DNA of 64,000 bases from Vombatus ursinus (Eukaryota; Chordata; Mammalia; Diprotodontia; Vombatidae): assembly GCF_900497805.2 (NCBI RefSeq), contig NW_020954630.1, forward strand, positions 2,393,573 through 2,457,572, given 5' to 3'. Position 1 is the stretch's first letter; the number at the start of each line of letters is the position of its first letter. The position numbers were made by a program, and so were the translations under genes. Below are positions 46,975-58,448 of this stretch, piece by piece. The notes beneath the pieces were generated by a model. It was not told where the DNA came from, made no database searches, and was given only the letters and a program-made list of their open reading frames with translations.

Positions 46975-47185
46975 CTGGCATCAATTCCAGTTCCTTTTCC
47001 ACTGCAAGTTGAAGTAAATCCAATTTGCTAAGCATTTATTAAGCACTTGCTGTGTGCCAGGCATTGTGCTCTTCACTGGGAGATACCAAATAAAAACTAG
47101 TCCCTTCCATAGGGGAGCTTTCATTCTACTGGACAGACTAGAAAGTATATAGAGGAGCATTTCCCAAACTAATCTGGCCAAAAAA
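46975..47185 (-). repeat. L2 LINE 3' end, antisense
   Basis: 'gcacttgctgtgtgccaggc', 'ggagctttcattctactgga'. Confidence 0.75.
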
Positions 47186-47214
47186 TACTTCAAGACTCAA
47201 AATACATTGCTGAT

Positions 47215-47415
47215 GACCAACCCCAATCCCAGAGGACTGATGATGAAGCACACTACATACAGTAAATCCCCTGAAACAGCAATTTGCTTATACTTGTTAT
47301 AAGGTACTTCTTTTTCTTTTCTTCCCCAATGATGGGGGAGGAGCTGAGACAGAAAGAAAACAAATACTTATTAACTGAAAAAAAACCCCAATAAAATTGA
47401 ATTTTCAAAAATACA
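47215..47415 (+). repeat. L1-like 3' end fragment
   Basis: 'actgatgatgaagcacacta', 'gcaatttgcttatacttgtt' and a following A-rich stretch resemble the last 200 bp of the marsupial L1 3' UTR. The match is diverged. Confidence 0.5.
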
Positions 47416-47699
47416 AACTAAATTAAAATATTGTTGGAATCCATCAACGCTGGTCTGGAGAGACCTGGGGACACAGAACACACTAAAGTGAAAAGGGCCT
47501 TGGAGAAACTTTGAAATAGAATATTTAAGAATATTTTCACACTCAAAAATCACTGCATGCAATGTGTATTTTCGGTGCAAAAATAACTATTCAGCCCTTT
47601 GGGTCTTATGCCCAGGGTACCTTAGTTGTGTCAGGTGGCTATGGAGCATGGGCAGAGATAAAGGGTAGGTAAAGAACATTTTTACCTAGAACAGACGCC

Positions 47700-48060
47700 C
47701 TCCCTAAAAGACCCTTGGTCTCCCTTCTACTCCTAGAATATTTATTGTCTCTACAAGGTATCTCAAAGCCCATCCTAACTTTAGTCCACCCCCACCCCAT
47801 CTATATTATGCAAACTTTGGTTCCTTGTTCAAGGAATGTGCAACAAGATGAACAAATCTTTGTGGAAAGAAACACAAGTTTAGATGACAGATAGTACAAA
47901 CAGGTTAGTTCAGTAGAATGAAAACCAACATGTGTACTGTCCTTGAATCCTTCTAGCTCACAGCTCTCTTTCCAACTAGATCCCAGATTCATGGAAGGCA
48001 GGGATAGCGCCAAGCCTCTTGTTGGACACAAAGTAGGTACTCGTAAATGTTCTCTGATGG
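47700..48060 (+). repeat. L2 LINE 3' end, diverged
   Basis: 'tctctacaaggtatctcaaa', 'tggaaggcagggatagcgcc', 'cacaaagtaggtactcgtaa'. Confidence 0.5.
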
Positions 48061-48750
48061 TAAGGATTCTCTTGTGATCTTAGTCCCGGAGCCTGATTGA
48101 AATCCTTTGAGTTTGTTTGAAATATTTTCCTTTAAGCGTGGAAATCCTCCTCCACTTTTTCCCACTTCTTTACAGACCCAGGAAATTCCTGAGGCAAAAT
48201 CATTTTGAGGTTCTCATTTAGTTAGGCTACCAGAGCCACTAATAGGGCAGGTTAAAGTGAAGCCAACTGCTCTTGGCAGGGAGAGAAGGCAAAGAGGAAG
48301 AAGGAAGAGAGCCCCATAGGTCTGTATTAATTAATTAGTTGATTCAATTATATTTAATTAAAATGCTCAGAGCAAAGACTAAATATTTACCATTACTCAT
48401 ATTGTAACTCTTGGTGATTCCAGCTCCTGAGGGCATTCAGAACAAAAAAAAAATCGAGTTTCAAGGCAACTTCCCTGATTATTTTGGTATCTTTAGTTTC
48501 AGGCTCAGGCCACACTCCTCATTTTACTGCAGACAGACTCTGGGATGACTGCTCCATCCCCAGCTTCCTGTTCCAAATTCACTTCTCCACTGGAGGAGAA
48601 ACACTGCCTTGTCCCACAGCTCCGAAGACAGCTGCTTTGTTTCCCCTCCTAATCCTCCACTAAGGCCCTCTCTGACTCAGATTTATGCCTTCAAATTCAC
48701 ACCCCAGATGGCATCTCTGAGTCACCGATGAGTTACATGAGTTCAAGTAA
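48060..48750. other. Repeat-poor intron 2 stretch, unassigned
   Basis: No clear transposon match. 48325-48365 is rich in TAATTA words ('ttaattaattagttgattca'). May include a conserved element; nothing coding. Confidence 0.3.
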
Positions 48751-48754
48751 TTCT

Positions 48755-49005
48755 GTTGTTGTTCAATCATTTTGGACGTGTCCAATACTTTGTGACCCCA
48801 TTTAGGGTTTTCTTGGCAAAGATACTGGAGTACTTTGCCATTTCCTTCTCCACTTCATGGTACAGATGAAGAAACTGAAGCAAACAGGGTGAGGTGACTT
48901 GCCTAGGGTTACACAGCTAGCAAGTGTTTGAAGCCTGATTTGTACTCAGGAAGATAAATGCTCCTGACTCCAAGCCCGGGGCACTATTCACTGTACCATC
49001 TAACA
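48755..49005 (-). repeat. RTE-tailed SINE, antisense
   Basis: 'tgttgttcaatcattttgga', 'tttcttggcaaagatactgg', 'ttcactgtaccatctaa'. Confidence 0.75.
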
Positions 49006-49239
49006 GAATGACAAAGGAAAGGGAGGAGAAGAGAGAAGAGGAAGATAGAGAGGGGGAGAGGAAGGGTGATAAGAGTAGTTTAGAAAAAGAAGATGAAGTA
49101 GCAAGGAGGGGTAAAGATTACAACCTTCCTAGCTAGACTAGAACCTCAAAGTTGGGTCCAGTGATTTCGCTCCAAGGAATTTCTCAGACCTTACAAATAA
49201 GCTGGAAAAATCAAGGAGGATTGAGAAACTCAAAGGAAA

Positions 49240-49630
49240 GGGTTGTTTTTTTTTTTTTTTTGTAGTAGCAAAATAGTTTTTTTAAAAAAAATTTTAATAT
49301 AATTTAGAACACAATACACAAAATCTGAGCATTCCTACCGCTACAGATAACAACTGAATGCACCAATTAAAGAAATTTAGCATTTTGGGATGTCTGAGCA
49401 CCAGACTTGCGCAATTATCTACACAACACAAATATCTTTCAAAACGAAATGTCATTATAGCAAGACAGAAAAACCAGGGTTTAACAGATGACAAATCCCA
49501 GGAAGGTTTCAATCATTCATCTTCATTTAACTGTCATTAAATCTTTTATAGAGAATTTTTTATTTACAAGCTTTGAGCAAAACTTCTCCTGAAAAATTAT
49601 TTCAATTAAGTGTAAATGTTCAAAAAGTCA
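49240..49630 (-). pseudogene. Possible retrocopy of an mRNA 3' UTR, antisense
   Basis: A run of about 18 T at 49244-49261 heads low-complexity-free, AT-rich sequence. Read on the minus strand this is a 3' UTR-like stretch ending in poly(A). The parent gene was not recognised. Alternatives are an L1 tail of an unknown subfamily or a simple A-tract. Confidence 0.35.
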
Positions 49631-49639
49631 GGGAATGGG

Positions 49640-49850
49640 GGGAGGGGGATAGGAAGTGAAAGGAGAAGAAGAGAAATGAAAAAAAGAGGAAGTCAGAGAG
49701 ACAAAGCAGGAAGGAGGGGAAGAAGAAGAGAGAAAGGGAGACAGAAATAGAAGGGGAACATGGGGAGGGGAAGATAGAGAGCAAGGGAAATGTGAGATAA
49801 AGAAAAAGAGAGTGAGGGTCATAGCAAAGGACAGGGAAAAAAAGATAGCC
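49640..49850. repeat. Purine-rich (GA/GGA) tract
   Basis: About 210 bp nearly all A and G on the plus strand. Smaller tracts of the same kind lie at 886-970, 49020-49100 and 51000-51120. Possible triplex-forming sequence. Confidence 0.8.
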
Positions 49851-50316
49851 AAATCCGGGCTATTTCAGGGTCAGAATCAACTTTGTTATCTGTGATAATG
49901 AGGGCAGAGCTATCTTAATGAAATCATCCCTGCAGATAATACCCACATCTCATATTCACTACCACCTTCGACCTTTCTCTCATGCCCAGGACTACTAACA
50001 GATAGAGCATAACCAAAGGGTTGAATGTGACGTTCATCTCTTTTGACTTTGACCACTCTGCTGCTAATAAAGTGCCCCAAAGACACAAATATAAGCAACA
50101 AGAGGGAGGAAGAGGAATGTCAGGCCTGGATAACCTACCACCTGAATCATCAGGCCCAAGCCATAGAGAGGTAGAAGAGCTACCCCACTAATCAGGGAGG
50201 GGAGTGTGTTTCTGTAGCAATGTGACCAGAGGGTGGGACTGATACTTGAGTGCCGACATGTAACTCTCCCTCACTCCAAGTGGGAAACACACAAGCTGTG
50301 AATGAGGTGATCTTAC

Positions 50317-50388
50317 CTTACGGGAAGCATGTTTTTCCGAGTTTTCCAGGTCTCCATCTAAGAATGGCATGGCAAAAGAGCTAAGATC
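50317..50388 (-). CDS. PRKAG2: PRKAG2 exon 2 (AMPK gamma-2 subunit, N-terminal region)
   Basis: Read on the minus strand this 72-bp exon encodes 24 residues, [20 protein letters not shown] then ASRK. This matches human AMPK gamma-2, which has [20 protein letters not shown] then SSRK (recalled). It is preceded by a long pyrimidine tract and 'ttctag' acceptor and followed by the donor 'AAG|gtaaga'. Both boundaries are phase 0. The protein is the nucleotide-sensing regulatory subunit of AMPK; the AMP/ATP-binding CBS domains are encoded by later exons outside the window. The methionine codon at 50368-50370 has a fair context (gccATGc). It matches the start of the human 525-residue isoform, which as I recall begins at residue 45, so this exon can be internal or initiating. 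A longer open frame reading on past the donor is intron sequence. Assignment is very secure. Confidence 0.95.
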
Positions 50389-50744
50389 CTAGAATTAAAA
50401 AAAAAAAAGAAAGAAAATGTCCGTTATTAACAGCAGCGCACTCAAGCCTTTATCTGGCTTCTTTTCTAAAGGATATTAAATGGCTTTAGGAGCATTCACT
50501 GAGTTCTGCATGACCTACCATCCTTCAGGTTCCAGAATTTCCCCATCTCCCAACAAACAGAGATCACACTCTCTGTTTGTTGCAAGCCACAGATTATTTA
50601 CCCAACAACGGAACACCTAAAGTGAGGAAAGCCTTGGGCTACCTTGAGGGCCACAACTAGAGTTTGGGGTTTGATGAGTTTTGAGGGACACTGAGAGGGA
50701 GCAAAGGATGACTTAATTGCTTGGAACCCCAGTGTTTAGAATGA

Positions 50745-50890
50745 TATGGGATCTGGGAGATCATTTAGTCCAACTTCCCTCATTTTTCCACCAAACAAGC
50801 AAACAACCATAAAGAGGTTAAGCAACATACACGAGATCAGACAGAGGCAGAGTGAAGATGGAAGCCCAGCTCTTTTGACTTCAAATCCAG
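50745..50890 (-). repeat. MIR-type SINE, antisense, diverged
   Basis: 'gatcatttagtccaacttcc', 'aaagaggttaagcaacatac'. Confidence 0.45.
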
Positions 50891-51637
50891 TATTTTTCCT
50901 TGATGCTCGAAGTGGGAAACACAGGAATGGGAGGATCTGGGCAAGAAGTACTCAGACCACCCAGCACCACCTCAGCCTGCCCCAAGCATGAAGGTACATA
51001 GAGAAGGAAAGGAACAAAGAAGCCAAAAGGCAAAGAAAAGGAAAAGAGGAGAGAGAAGTAAGAACGAAAAACAAAAGGGAAAGAAGAGAGGACCAAGAAG
51101 AGAAAGAGAATGGAAGAGGCCGAGGAAATGGATTGAAATGGATAGATAGAAATACTTTGCCAGAATGCTCTGGGATTGTCGAAAGAGGAGAGATGGGTCT
51201 AGACCTTCAAAGAAAAGCATTTGGATGGGAAGGTATCCCAGATACTTGCTCACTGCTCAGATGAGAATCTGAATTAGGATGCAAGACAGGGGGAAAGGCA
51301 AGGCTCAGAAGAGCAACAGGGTATGGGGGGAGATATCAGGGCTGTGTCTACACAAAATGAAGCAAGCAGGATAGGGATAGAGGGGATCTGTGATGTCACT
51401 GGCATGGTAAACTCTCTGAGAATGACATTTTCTCTACCAAAATAGGTTGGCACCTTCTATGAAACTTACAGTCTTAGCAGAGGTTCTTAACCTGGGGGTT
51501 TCTGAATGTATTTTAAAAAAATGTTATAACTATTTCAACAAATTGGTTTCCGTTGCAATCCTGTTGTCTTATTTTATGCATTTAAAAACATTATTCTGAG
51601 GAGTCCATAGGCTTAACCAGACTGCCAAGTGGTTCCA

Positions 51638-51640
<3 letters not shown>

Positions 51641-51690
<50 letters not shown>
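51641..51690. repeat. (CA)n microsatellite
   Basis: A pure run of about 24 units. Confidence 0.95.
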
Positions 51691-51693
<3 letters not shown>

Positions 51694-51861
51694 ATTAAGG
51701 AATCCACATCTTAGAGAGTTGCCTAGAGAGCACTGAAGAGTTGCCCAGGGTCATACAGCCAATACCTGTCAGAGGGAGGACTTGAACCCTGGTCTTGGTT
51801 GTTCTAAGTTGCCTCTCTAGCAAAGAAGATATGGATGTCAGGTATCTCAATGTAGATGACT

Positions 51862-52120
51862 AAAACAGTTAGGTTGCACAGTGGATACAGTGTTGGGCCT
51901 GAAGTCAGGAAGATTCATCTCCCTGAGTTCAAATCCAGCCTCAGACACTTACTAGCTATGTGACCCTGGGCAATTCACTTCACCCTATTTGCCTCAGTTT
52001 CCTCATCTGTAAAATGAGCTGGAGAAGGAAATAGCAAATCGCTCCAGTATTTTTGCCAAGAACACCCTAAATGGGGTCACGGAAGAGTCAGACACAACTG
52101 AAAAATAACAGCAAAAAACA
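51862..52120 (+). repeat. RTE-tailed tRNA-SINE
   Basis: 'acagttaggttgcacagtgg' head, 'gtatttttgccaagaacacc', 'agtcagacacaactgaaaaa' end. Confidence 0.75.
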
Positions 52121-52635
52121 GGATTATTCAGGCCAAAAGTGGAGCACTGGATTGAGCACAGGGTCTGCGGTTGGGAAAACCCTCTTCAAATCTAGTCTTT
52201 GACACTTACTGGTTGAATAACTCTGGGAAAGTCTTTTTGCATCTTAGGCAACTCCCTAGGACTTAGCTACTCTACAAGTCATAGATACCTTGTAGAGGGA
52301 GTTCCCACAGTATGAGGAATTTAATAACAGATTCACGTGAGTAACTTCAGGAGTGTTCTGTTGGTATGTTGGACACTACCAACTAGATTGTAAACTTCTT
52401 AAGAGCAGAGAAGTTGGTTCCCCTTTTTTTGGTATCCCCCACCCTCATCTTGGTTTCATACAGGATGTGCCTCCTCTTACCTTCCCTCCCCCCAAGAAGG
52501 TTCAGGTCATATAGACTTTCCAAAAAATGGAATTTTCAAAGTTGAAGTTCAAAAAAGTAAGGGATAGGATTATCAGTCCACAGCCCTTCTCTGGTACATG
52601 TTGAACACATTCCTTCTCTGTTTCCAATATAATCA
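52120..52635. other. Degenerate SINE/L2 debris
   Basis: 'gacacttactggttgaataa' and 'tagattgtaaacttcttaag' hint at MIR and L2 pieces too diverged to delimit. Confidence 0.3.
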
Positions 52636-53060
52636 CAATAGCTAATATCTAAAGAATGCTTTAAAGTTTGCAAAGCACTGGACAAATTAGATCCTCCCAA
52701 CAACTCTGGGAAGTGAGTGCTATTATTATCCCATTTTGCAGATGAGGAAACTGAGGCTGAAAGAGGTTAACAGACTTGCTGAAGGTCACACAGATGATGT
52801 CTGAGGTTGGAATTGAACTCAGGTCTCCCTGACTCCAAGTCAGGGCTCTATGTATTTCCCTTTATATTTATACACTTTACCCTTCTCAAAGCACTTTCCT
52901 TATTCTTATGATTGCCTTGTGAAGTAATTAGGGCAGAGCTCATTACCCCCATTTTATAGATGAAGAAACTGAGGTCTCAACAAATATAAGTGTAGGTTGA
53001 CTTAAATTTGACCTCTGAGGTCCTTTCCAAATCCCGGATTCTCTGATTCTGTGTGTATCA
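52635..53060 (-). repeat. Two MIR-type SINE segments, antisense
   Basis: First: 'cattttgcagatgaggaaac', 'ctgaaggtcacacagatgat'. Second (about 52880-53060): 'ccattttatagatgaagaaa', 'ctgaggtcctttccaaatcc'. Confidence 0.65.
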
Positions 53061-53144
53061 TGAGAACCTAAGGAGGGGACAAGGGTTGGGATTTGTTAAT
53101 TTTCTCTCCATTAGAGAGCAAGTTGTTTTTAGAGGTAAATTCTC

Positions 53145-53275
53145 TTTACTTATTTCTAAGAGAATGTTAGCTCTCCTGACAGCAGGGATTGCTCCATTTT
53201 GATCTCTGCATCGTCAGCATCTAGCACAGTACCTGGCACTTAAAAAATGCTTTCTGACTGACTGATTGCCAGGAC
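53145..53275 (+). repeat. L2 LINE 3' end, short
   Basis: 'agctctcctgacagcaggga', 'agcacagtacctggcactta', 'aaatgctttctgactgactg'. Confidence 0.7.
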
Positions 53276-53279
53276 ACTG

Positions 53280-53885
53280 TACCCGGTTCGGGTAGAGCAT
53301 AAAAATAGATGACCTCTGAGGTCCCTGGAGACACTGGGATTCTATGTCGTGCCTAGGGTCACATAAGGCAATGACAAAAGTGGGGGCTCTGTTCCCAGTT
53401 CAGGGCCCTCTGAATTCATCACATTCCACAGCAGCTGCAGCCGTGGACAAATGCTGGAAAGTGTAGTCACAATGGATTCCAGGCAGATATCAGTGGTGGG
53501 AATGAGTCCATTAGAAGTATCAACACCGATCAAATCATCCAGACCACTGGCCCATGCTCCCTTCACTTTGTCCTATGTGGACACAAATTGCAGGCCCCCT
53601 GCTTGGTCAAGCATCCCTCCAGGAAGTCCCTGGTTGGGCTGAGGGGTTGGAGGCCCCTGTTTTTGCCTTCAGGCACATTCCATTGTTCTAATCTTGCCAC
53701 CCATCGTTCAAGGCTCACCCAGAAACACTCTGTCCTTGGGATGCTGGGTGATACTATAGTCACAACTTGGAACCTGACAACATTCCAATAGTCTTGGAAT
53801 GCTGGAATTGGTCCTGGCACCATGGTCTAAATTCTTTCCTGCTAGCAACTATTCATGTGTGCCTCACTCTTCCTTTTATGCCTTA
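53280..53885. other. Unassigned stretch with open frames on both strands
   Basis: Two minus-strand frames (53342-53566, 53563-53823) and two plus-strand frames overlap. The translation shows no domain I recognise. GC is above the local average. It may be unique sequence or an unknown repeat. Confidence 0.3.
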
Positions 53886-54450
53886 ATCTCTCTAATCAGT
53901 CAACCAGTAAGCAAGTATTAAACTCCTACTGGTCAATGTGCTGGGTACTGTAGTGTAGTATATACAAGAGGTGTAAAATATGTGATGTCTGCCTTCAAGA
54001 AATTTATGCTCTAGTTGGGGAGATAAGATTAACACATTTGAAACACTATGAGAATAACACTCTAGTTGGAGAGATAAGTTTAACGCATCTGAAATACTAT
54101 GAGAATAATACTATATAATCAAGGGCAAAATGATGTCCTACAGCCTGTAAGTGTTTGGGAGGTCAGAGGAGGCAGTTACAGTAATTGGCATGGGCTTTGT
54201 GGGGAAGATGGAAAGGATCTGTACAATCAATCAGAGAAGGGGTGGGACTGGGGGAGGGGGGGTTCAGGCATTTCAACTTGAGGAAATACGGGCACAGAAG
54301 CCAGAAAGAGGATGTGGTGTGTGGATGTCAGTAAGGAGAATAGTCTGACTGGAAGGATGTTTCAGACTGGGGAGGAGTGATAGATGAAGTTAGATATCTC
54401 AGGTCACAACAGATAGCGAAGGGCTCTGAATGAAGGGATAAGGAATTAGG
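53885..54450 (-). repeat. L2 LINE, antisense, with a short local duplication
   Basis: 'caatgtgctgggtactgtag', 'tttatgctctagttggggag'. Near-identical 'tctagttgg-gagataag' units at about 54011 and 54061 show a ~50-bp tandem duplication. Confidence 0.65.
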
Positions 54451-54634
54451 ATCCGGGGTGTCACTATCTAAAGGTACTGCTTTATTTCCTCTTTTTCATT
54501 TCCACGTTCCCACTCACATTCATTCACTCAAGCCCTTCCCCAAGTGATCTGAAGCCCAGAACAACCCCTAGGAGGATGGAGATCTTGAGATAACTCATAT
54601 TCAGTGGCCCTGATCACCAGCCTTGACATATTTA

Positions 54635-54880
54635 TGTTTGAGGTGGTGGAGTGGATAGAGCTCTGGGGCCAGGAGTCAAGAAGATCTGAGATCTGACATG
54701 AGACATTTACTAGCTATGTGACCCTGGGCAAGTTACTTAGCCTCCGTCTGCCTCCATTTCCCTGTCAAATGGGGATCATAACAGCACCTACTCACTGGGT
54801 TGTGAAAATCAAATGAGACAGATCTGTAAAGAGTTTAGCACAGTGCCTACATAGCAGGTGCTTCATAAACGTTGGTTCCT
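54635..54880 (+). repeat. CORE-SINE (MIR/THER-like)
   Basis: 'gaggtggtggagtggataga', 'accctgggcaagttacttag', 'gcacagtgcctacatagcag'. Confidence 0.7.
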
Positions 54881-54939
54881 CTGTTCATTCAGTTGAAATC
54901 AGGTTAAAATGAACACGGAGGGCAGGAAAAATCATACCT

Positions 54940-55150
54940 AGTAATAAGAGCTAACATTTATTTATTGCTTTAAGGTTTATAAAGGGTGCTATTTGCATTA
55001 GCTCATTTGGTAATCACAATAGCCCAGTGAGGTGGGTGCAGTCGCCATCTTTATTATGCTGATGAAGAATTGAGGTTCAGCCTCATTAAGTGATTTGTCC
55101 AGGGTCACGGGACTGCGAAGTGAGGTACTTTATCTACTCTTCTACAGGCG
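54940..55150 (-). repeat. MIR/CORE-SINE, antisense
   Basis: 'tagctcatttggtaatcaca', 'gtgatttgtccagggtcacg'. Confidence 0.6.
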
Positions 55151-55379
55151 CCCTGAAAAATGTGTGTTCTATCACCTGCCCAAAACTGACCAAAATATGC
55201 ACAGCCTCCCCTCTCCCCCATTCCTGCACTCAGGACAGAGTGTGACATAAGCAGTCTTGTCGATATGGATCTTTCAACTCTGGCCAGACAAAACTTTCTT
55301 TTGTAACTGTCTTTATACAACTAGCTTCAGCCCTCTGCAAAAAGCAGAGACTTAATAAATATTGTTTGCTATGTTTTAT

Positions 55380-57380
55380 TTATAAGCAGCAGAGTCTGGC
55401 TTCAACCCCAGGTCCTTTGATATTCCTTCCCTGCTTCATCCATTTAATAAGATCAAAATTTTGGGTTGTCCCATTAAGGGACATTAAGCCCCAAATAAAA
55501 TAGTGCCATGTTTTATTTCAGATATTAGTAGATTCTATTTCCAGCTGTAATAAATTTAAAATCCACTTTGTTTCATAATTTTCTACCTCAAGGAAATGGA
55601 GCATTTGTAGCATTTTTTGAAAGAGACAAAGTATTTTATCATACAAAGTATCTGTTCTCACAAATAAACCGAGAGGAAGAAATCAAATTTTAGTTTTGGA
55701 TTAGAGGAACAGTTCTTCCTTTTCCACATTAACTCCTCATTTTTGATATTTTCAAAAAAAATTTAAGTAAAAATCCAAACTCCCTCCCCAGTCTCTTCAG
55801 ACAACTCGATTATTCACACAAATGCAAAACAGTCATAAGGTTCTTACAAAACAGCAGGGGAAAAAAATCCAACAACTGTTTGGGTTTTGGCTTTGGAATA
55901 CATAATGAGAGTTTTGCTACACTAATTATGTATGTTTGGTTAATTTAATGTTTCCCTCTTAATTTGAGCACATCCAAGTGTTTCAACCAACTACAATCAC
56001 AGTCATGTATGGGCTTCAATCTCAGTTCCCATGTCTACCTTATTAGTTTAGTCAGAATACCATGAAGCCAAAATGAGATAAATATCATGGACCCAGGCTC
56101 CCACCAGACTTTGCTGGCCTCTTTTAGATATCGAAGGGCCAGGAATGGCTGAGAAGGTGAAGAGACAATGATTTTATCCCCTGGGCTTGGCACTGTTTCT
56201 GTGCCTTTCCTTATCCACTCATTATATGGGAGAACAGAAGAGATTTATAGTTTAAAAAAAAAAAAACTAGGTTAACTCTGACCCCCAAAGCTAATTGGTA
56301 GTTACTGAGTAAGCAATTATCTTGTTTATAGTCTAGCCTTCAGAGACTAAAATGGAGAGGGACATAGAATTGCTCACCATGAATTACACTGGGAGATCCC
56401 AAAACCAACAACTAGGAAGTTTAGTTCAAAGAAAAAAAAAACTGAGCCTGAGGGTCTTAGATAGCTGGGACTACCTTGGTCTTCGCTATAAAGTGCTTAG
56501 AGCCAGGGCTGAAAACCTCCCAATGAGAAAAAGGCCAACCAAGATTCTAAAGGAAACAAGTCAGGTGAACCAAGGGAAGGCTCATTTAAATGGTCCATGA
56601 TAGTAGTTTCTGCCTTCTCTAAAGAGCTAGAAAAAAGTTGATGGGCTTAAAGGTAAAAAAGCCTGGCAGTATCTGCTCCCTTGATGTAGCCAGTATTTCA
56701 TGAGGTTTGTGGAGAGAAAAATCTTCTGTGGATACTTTTCTTTCTACGCCATTTCATTAAATGCTTTTGCTTTGAACTAATGATGTCCTCTGGCTGAACA
56801 TTAAAGGTAAACACATTAGTTGGGGCTCATGAGCCATGGTTTTAGGAGATGTGAAACTCAGGATATCTTGAGTTCCTTATATAGCAATTCCTTGGAAGAC
56901 CTGCCCTTCAGGATGGAAGAAGGGCACCAGAATGGTCTATGTATTTTCTAAGACCTGATATTATACAGACCACTCTGGCTGACGATAAGGAGCTCAAAGT
57001 ATGTGAACAGTTCAGTGCAAATGACAATTGCTAGAAAAACCCTAAGAATGTGCAAAACAATATTGTGTTCTTGGCATCCCTGGGCTAAGGGGAAGCAAGA
57101 TGTGACCAAAAGTAGTCAATCTAGTGGACGAAATAGCTCTTATTTTCTACCCTCCATCACTTTACCTCTCTCATCCCCTCCCATAGAAATAGCTAGGACA
57201 AGGCTGTTTACTGCTTCAAGGACATTAAGGGGAAACAAGAGATGGGATAGTGGAGCCAGGACAGGGCAAGGTGGCAAAACAGTGACAAACTGGTCATTTT
57301 AATCCACCTGGTTGGAGAGGCCACACCAACAACAGTCAGACCTAAGGTTTTAAAATGTCTTTAAACAGCTTCAAAGCAAA
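55380..57380. other. Repeat-poor intron 1 stretch, unassigned
   Basis: About 2 kb with no clear transposon match. AT-rich, with several TAAT and octamer-like words around 55440-55980. Short open frames (56352-56600, 57003-57302) have no recognisable product. Candidate regulatory sequence only. Confidence 0.3.
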
Positions 57381-57830
57381 CTTCTGTGAAAATGATGCTT
57401 AGAACAATGCCTCCCAGGACAATTTTATTTCATCTTGAGCAAATCTCTCACGTTGCCATGGCAACGTTCATGATGTTCCAGGGTGAACAAATGATGTCTG
57501 CTTCCCACTGTAGACCACAGAGCCAAATTCAGCCCCATATTGAACAGTACACTTTTTTGCTTTCACTTATGCTAGCAAACTGCATTTTTGCTTATCCTTC
57601 ACAGTATGATTATACTGGACACTACATATTTGAAATGGTGAGGCATTTAACACACATACAGTTGGATACAGAAACTGGTTTTAAAAAAAGTTCTTAGTCA
57701 ATTCTTGACCATGTTCAAGTATACATTCATCTCTATATTTTATTCATTGTCACATAAATGACTGAAGCTCAATTATGAAAAAATAAATTTTTTTCAGATA
57801 ACTTTGTATGTTGGAATAGGCAAAAATATT
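57381..57830. other. Repeat-poor stretch around the X-box
   Basis: Contains the RFX palindrome. A 103-codon plus-strand frame (57386-57697, MKMMLRTMPPRTILFHLEQI...) resembles no family I know and is more likely chance. Confidence 0.35.
57450..57467. promoter_or_regulatory. Perfect RFX X-box palindrome
   Basis: The 18-bp perfect palindrome acgttgccatggcaacgt contains GTTGCCATGGCAAC, the full two-half-site consensus for RFX factors. It sits in repeat-poor sequence of PRKAG2 intron 1. Function is inferred from motif only. Confidence 0.6.
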
Positions 57831-57989
57831 GAACACATAAAACACAGGCAACAACTTTTAAAAATTTTCTTTTTTTATTAGAGAATCAACCTGACAAAAG
57901 GGATAGAGGACGGGAAATGGACTCAAGAAGATCTTTAGGTTTAAGTCTTGCTTTTTGACACCAACTATGTGATTCTGGGATTGAACTTC

Positions 57990-58175
57990 TCTGTTGTTGC
58001 TGGTTGTGTCCTAATCTCTGTGATCCCATCTGGGCTTTTCTTGGCAAAGACACTGGAGTGGTTTGCCATTTGCTTCTCCAGCTCATTTCATAGATAAGGA
58101 AACTGAGGCAAATAGCATTAAGTGACTTGCCCCTGGTCACATAACTAGTAACCTCTATCCACTGACCTAGCTGCC
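57990..58175 (-). repeat. RTE-tailed SINE, antisense
   Basis: 'cttctctgttgttgctggtt', 'ttcttggcaaagacactgga', 'ccactgacctagctgccctt'. Part of its middle is missing. Confidence 0.7.
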
Positions 58176-58308
58176 CTTCACATTTCTAAGCCCCAGGCAA
58201 CTTTCTAAGGCTTAGCTGCTAAATTTTAAATACCTTGTGTGCTGCATGGAATCTTTGACATTATGGATTTTTTGGGTATATTAAAAAAATTTTTTTAATG
58301 AGTTTTAA

Positions 58309-58448
58309 GGGGAAGTTAGATAGTGCAGTGAACAGAGCACCAGCCCTGGAGTCAGGAGGACCTGAGTTCAAATTTAACCTCAGACTCTTACTAACTGTGT
58401 GACCCTTAAGTCACTTAACCCCATTGCCTCAAAAAAACAAACAAAACA
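58309..58448 (+). repeat. WSINE1-like SINE with likely target duplication
   Basis: 'ggggaagttagatagtgcag' head, 'cctgagttcaaatttaacct' and an (aaac)n tail. Flanks are aatgagttttaa (58297-58308) and aatgggctttaa (58449-58460), two mismatches. Confidence 0.75.

Larger units (their letters stand above)
19909..50316 (-). other. PRKAG2: PRKAG2 intron 2, complete
   Basis: The 30,408-bp span between the exon 2 donor and exon 3 acceptor. Its phase is 0 at both ends. It is packed with L2, MIR, WSINE1-like and RTE-tailed SINEs, L3/CR1, L1 fragments, hAT MITEs and a Tigger1-like element, listed separately. I found no further PRKAG2 exon inside it. Confidence 0.9.

Noticed and set aside
57386-57697. 103-codon frame over the X-box region as a small gene
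   Set aside because: No family resemblance, ordinary codon pattern, and the length is expected by chance in this many frames.
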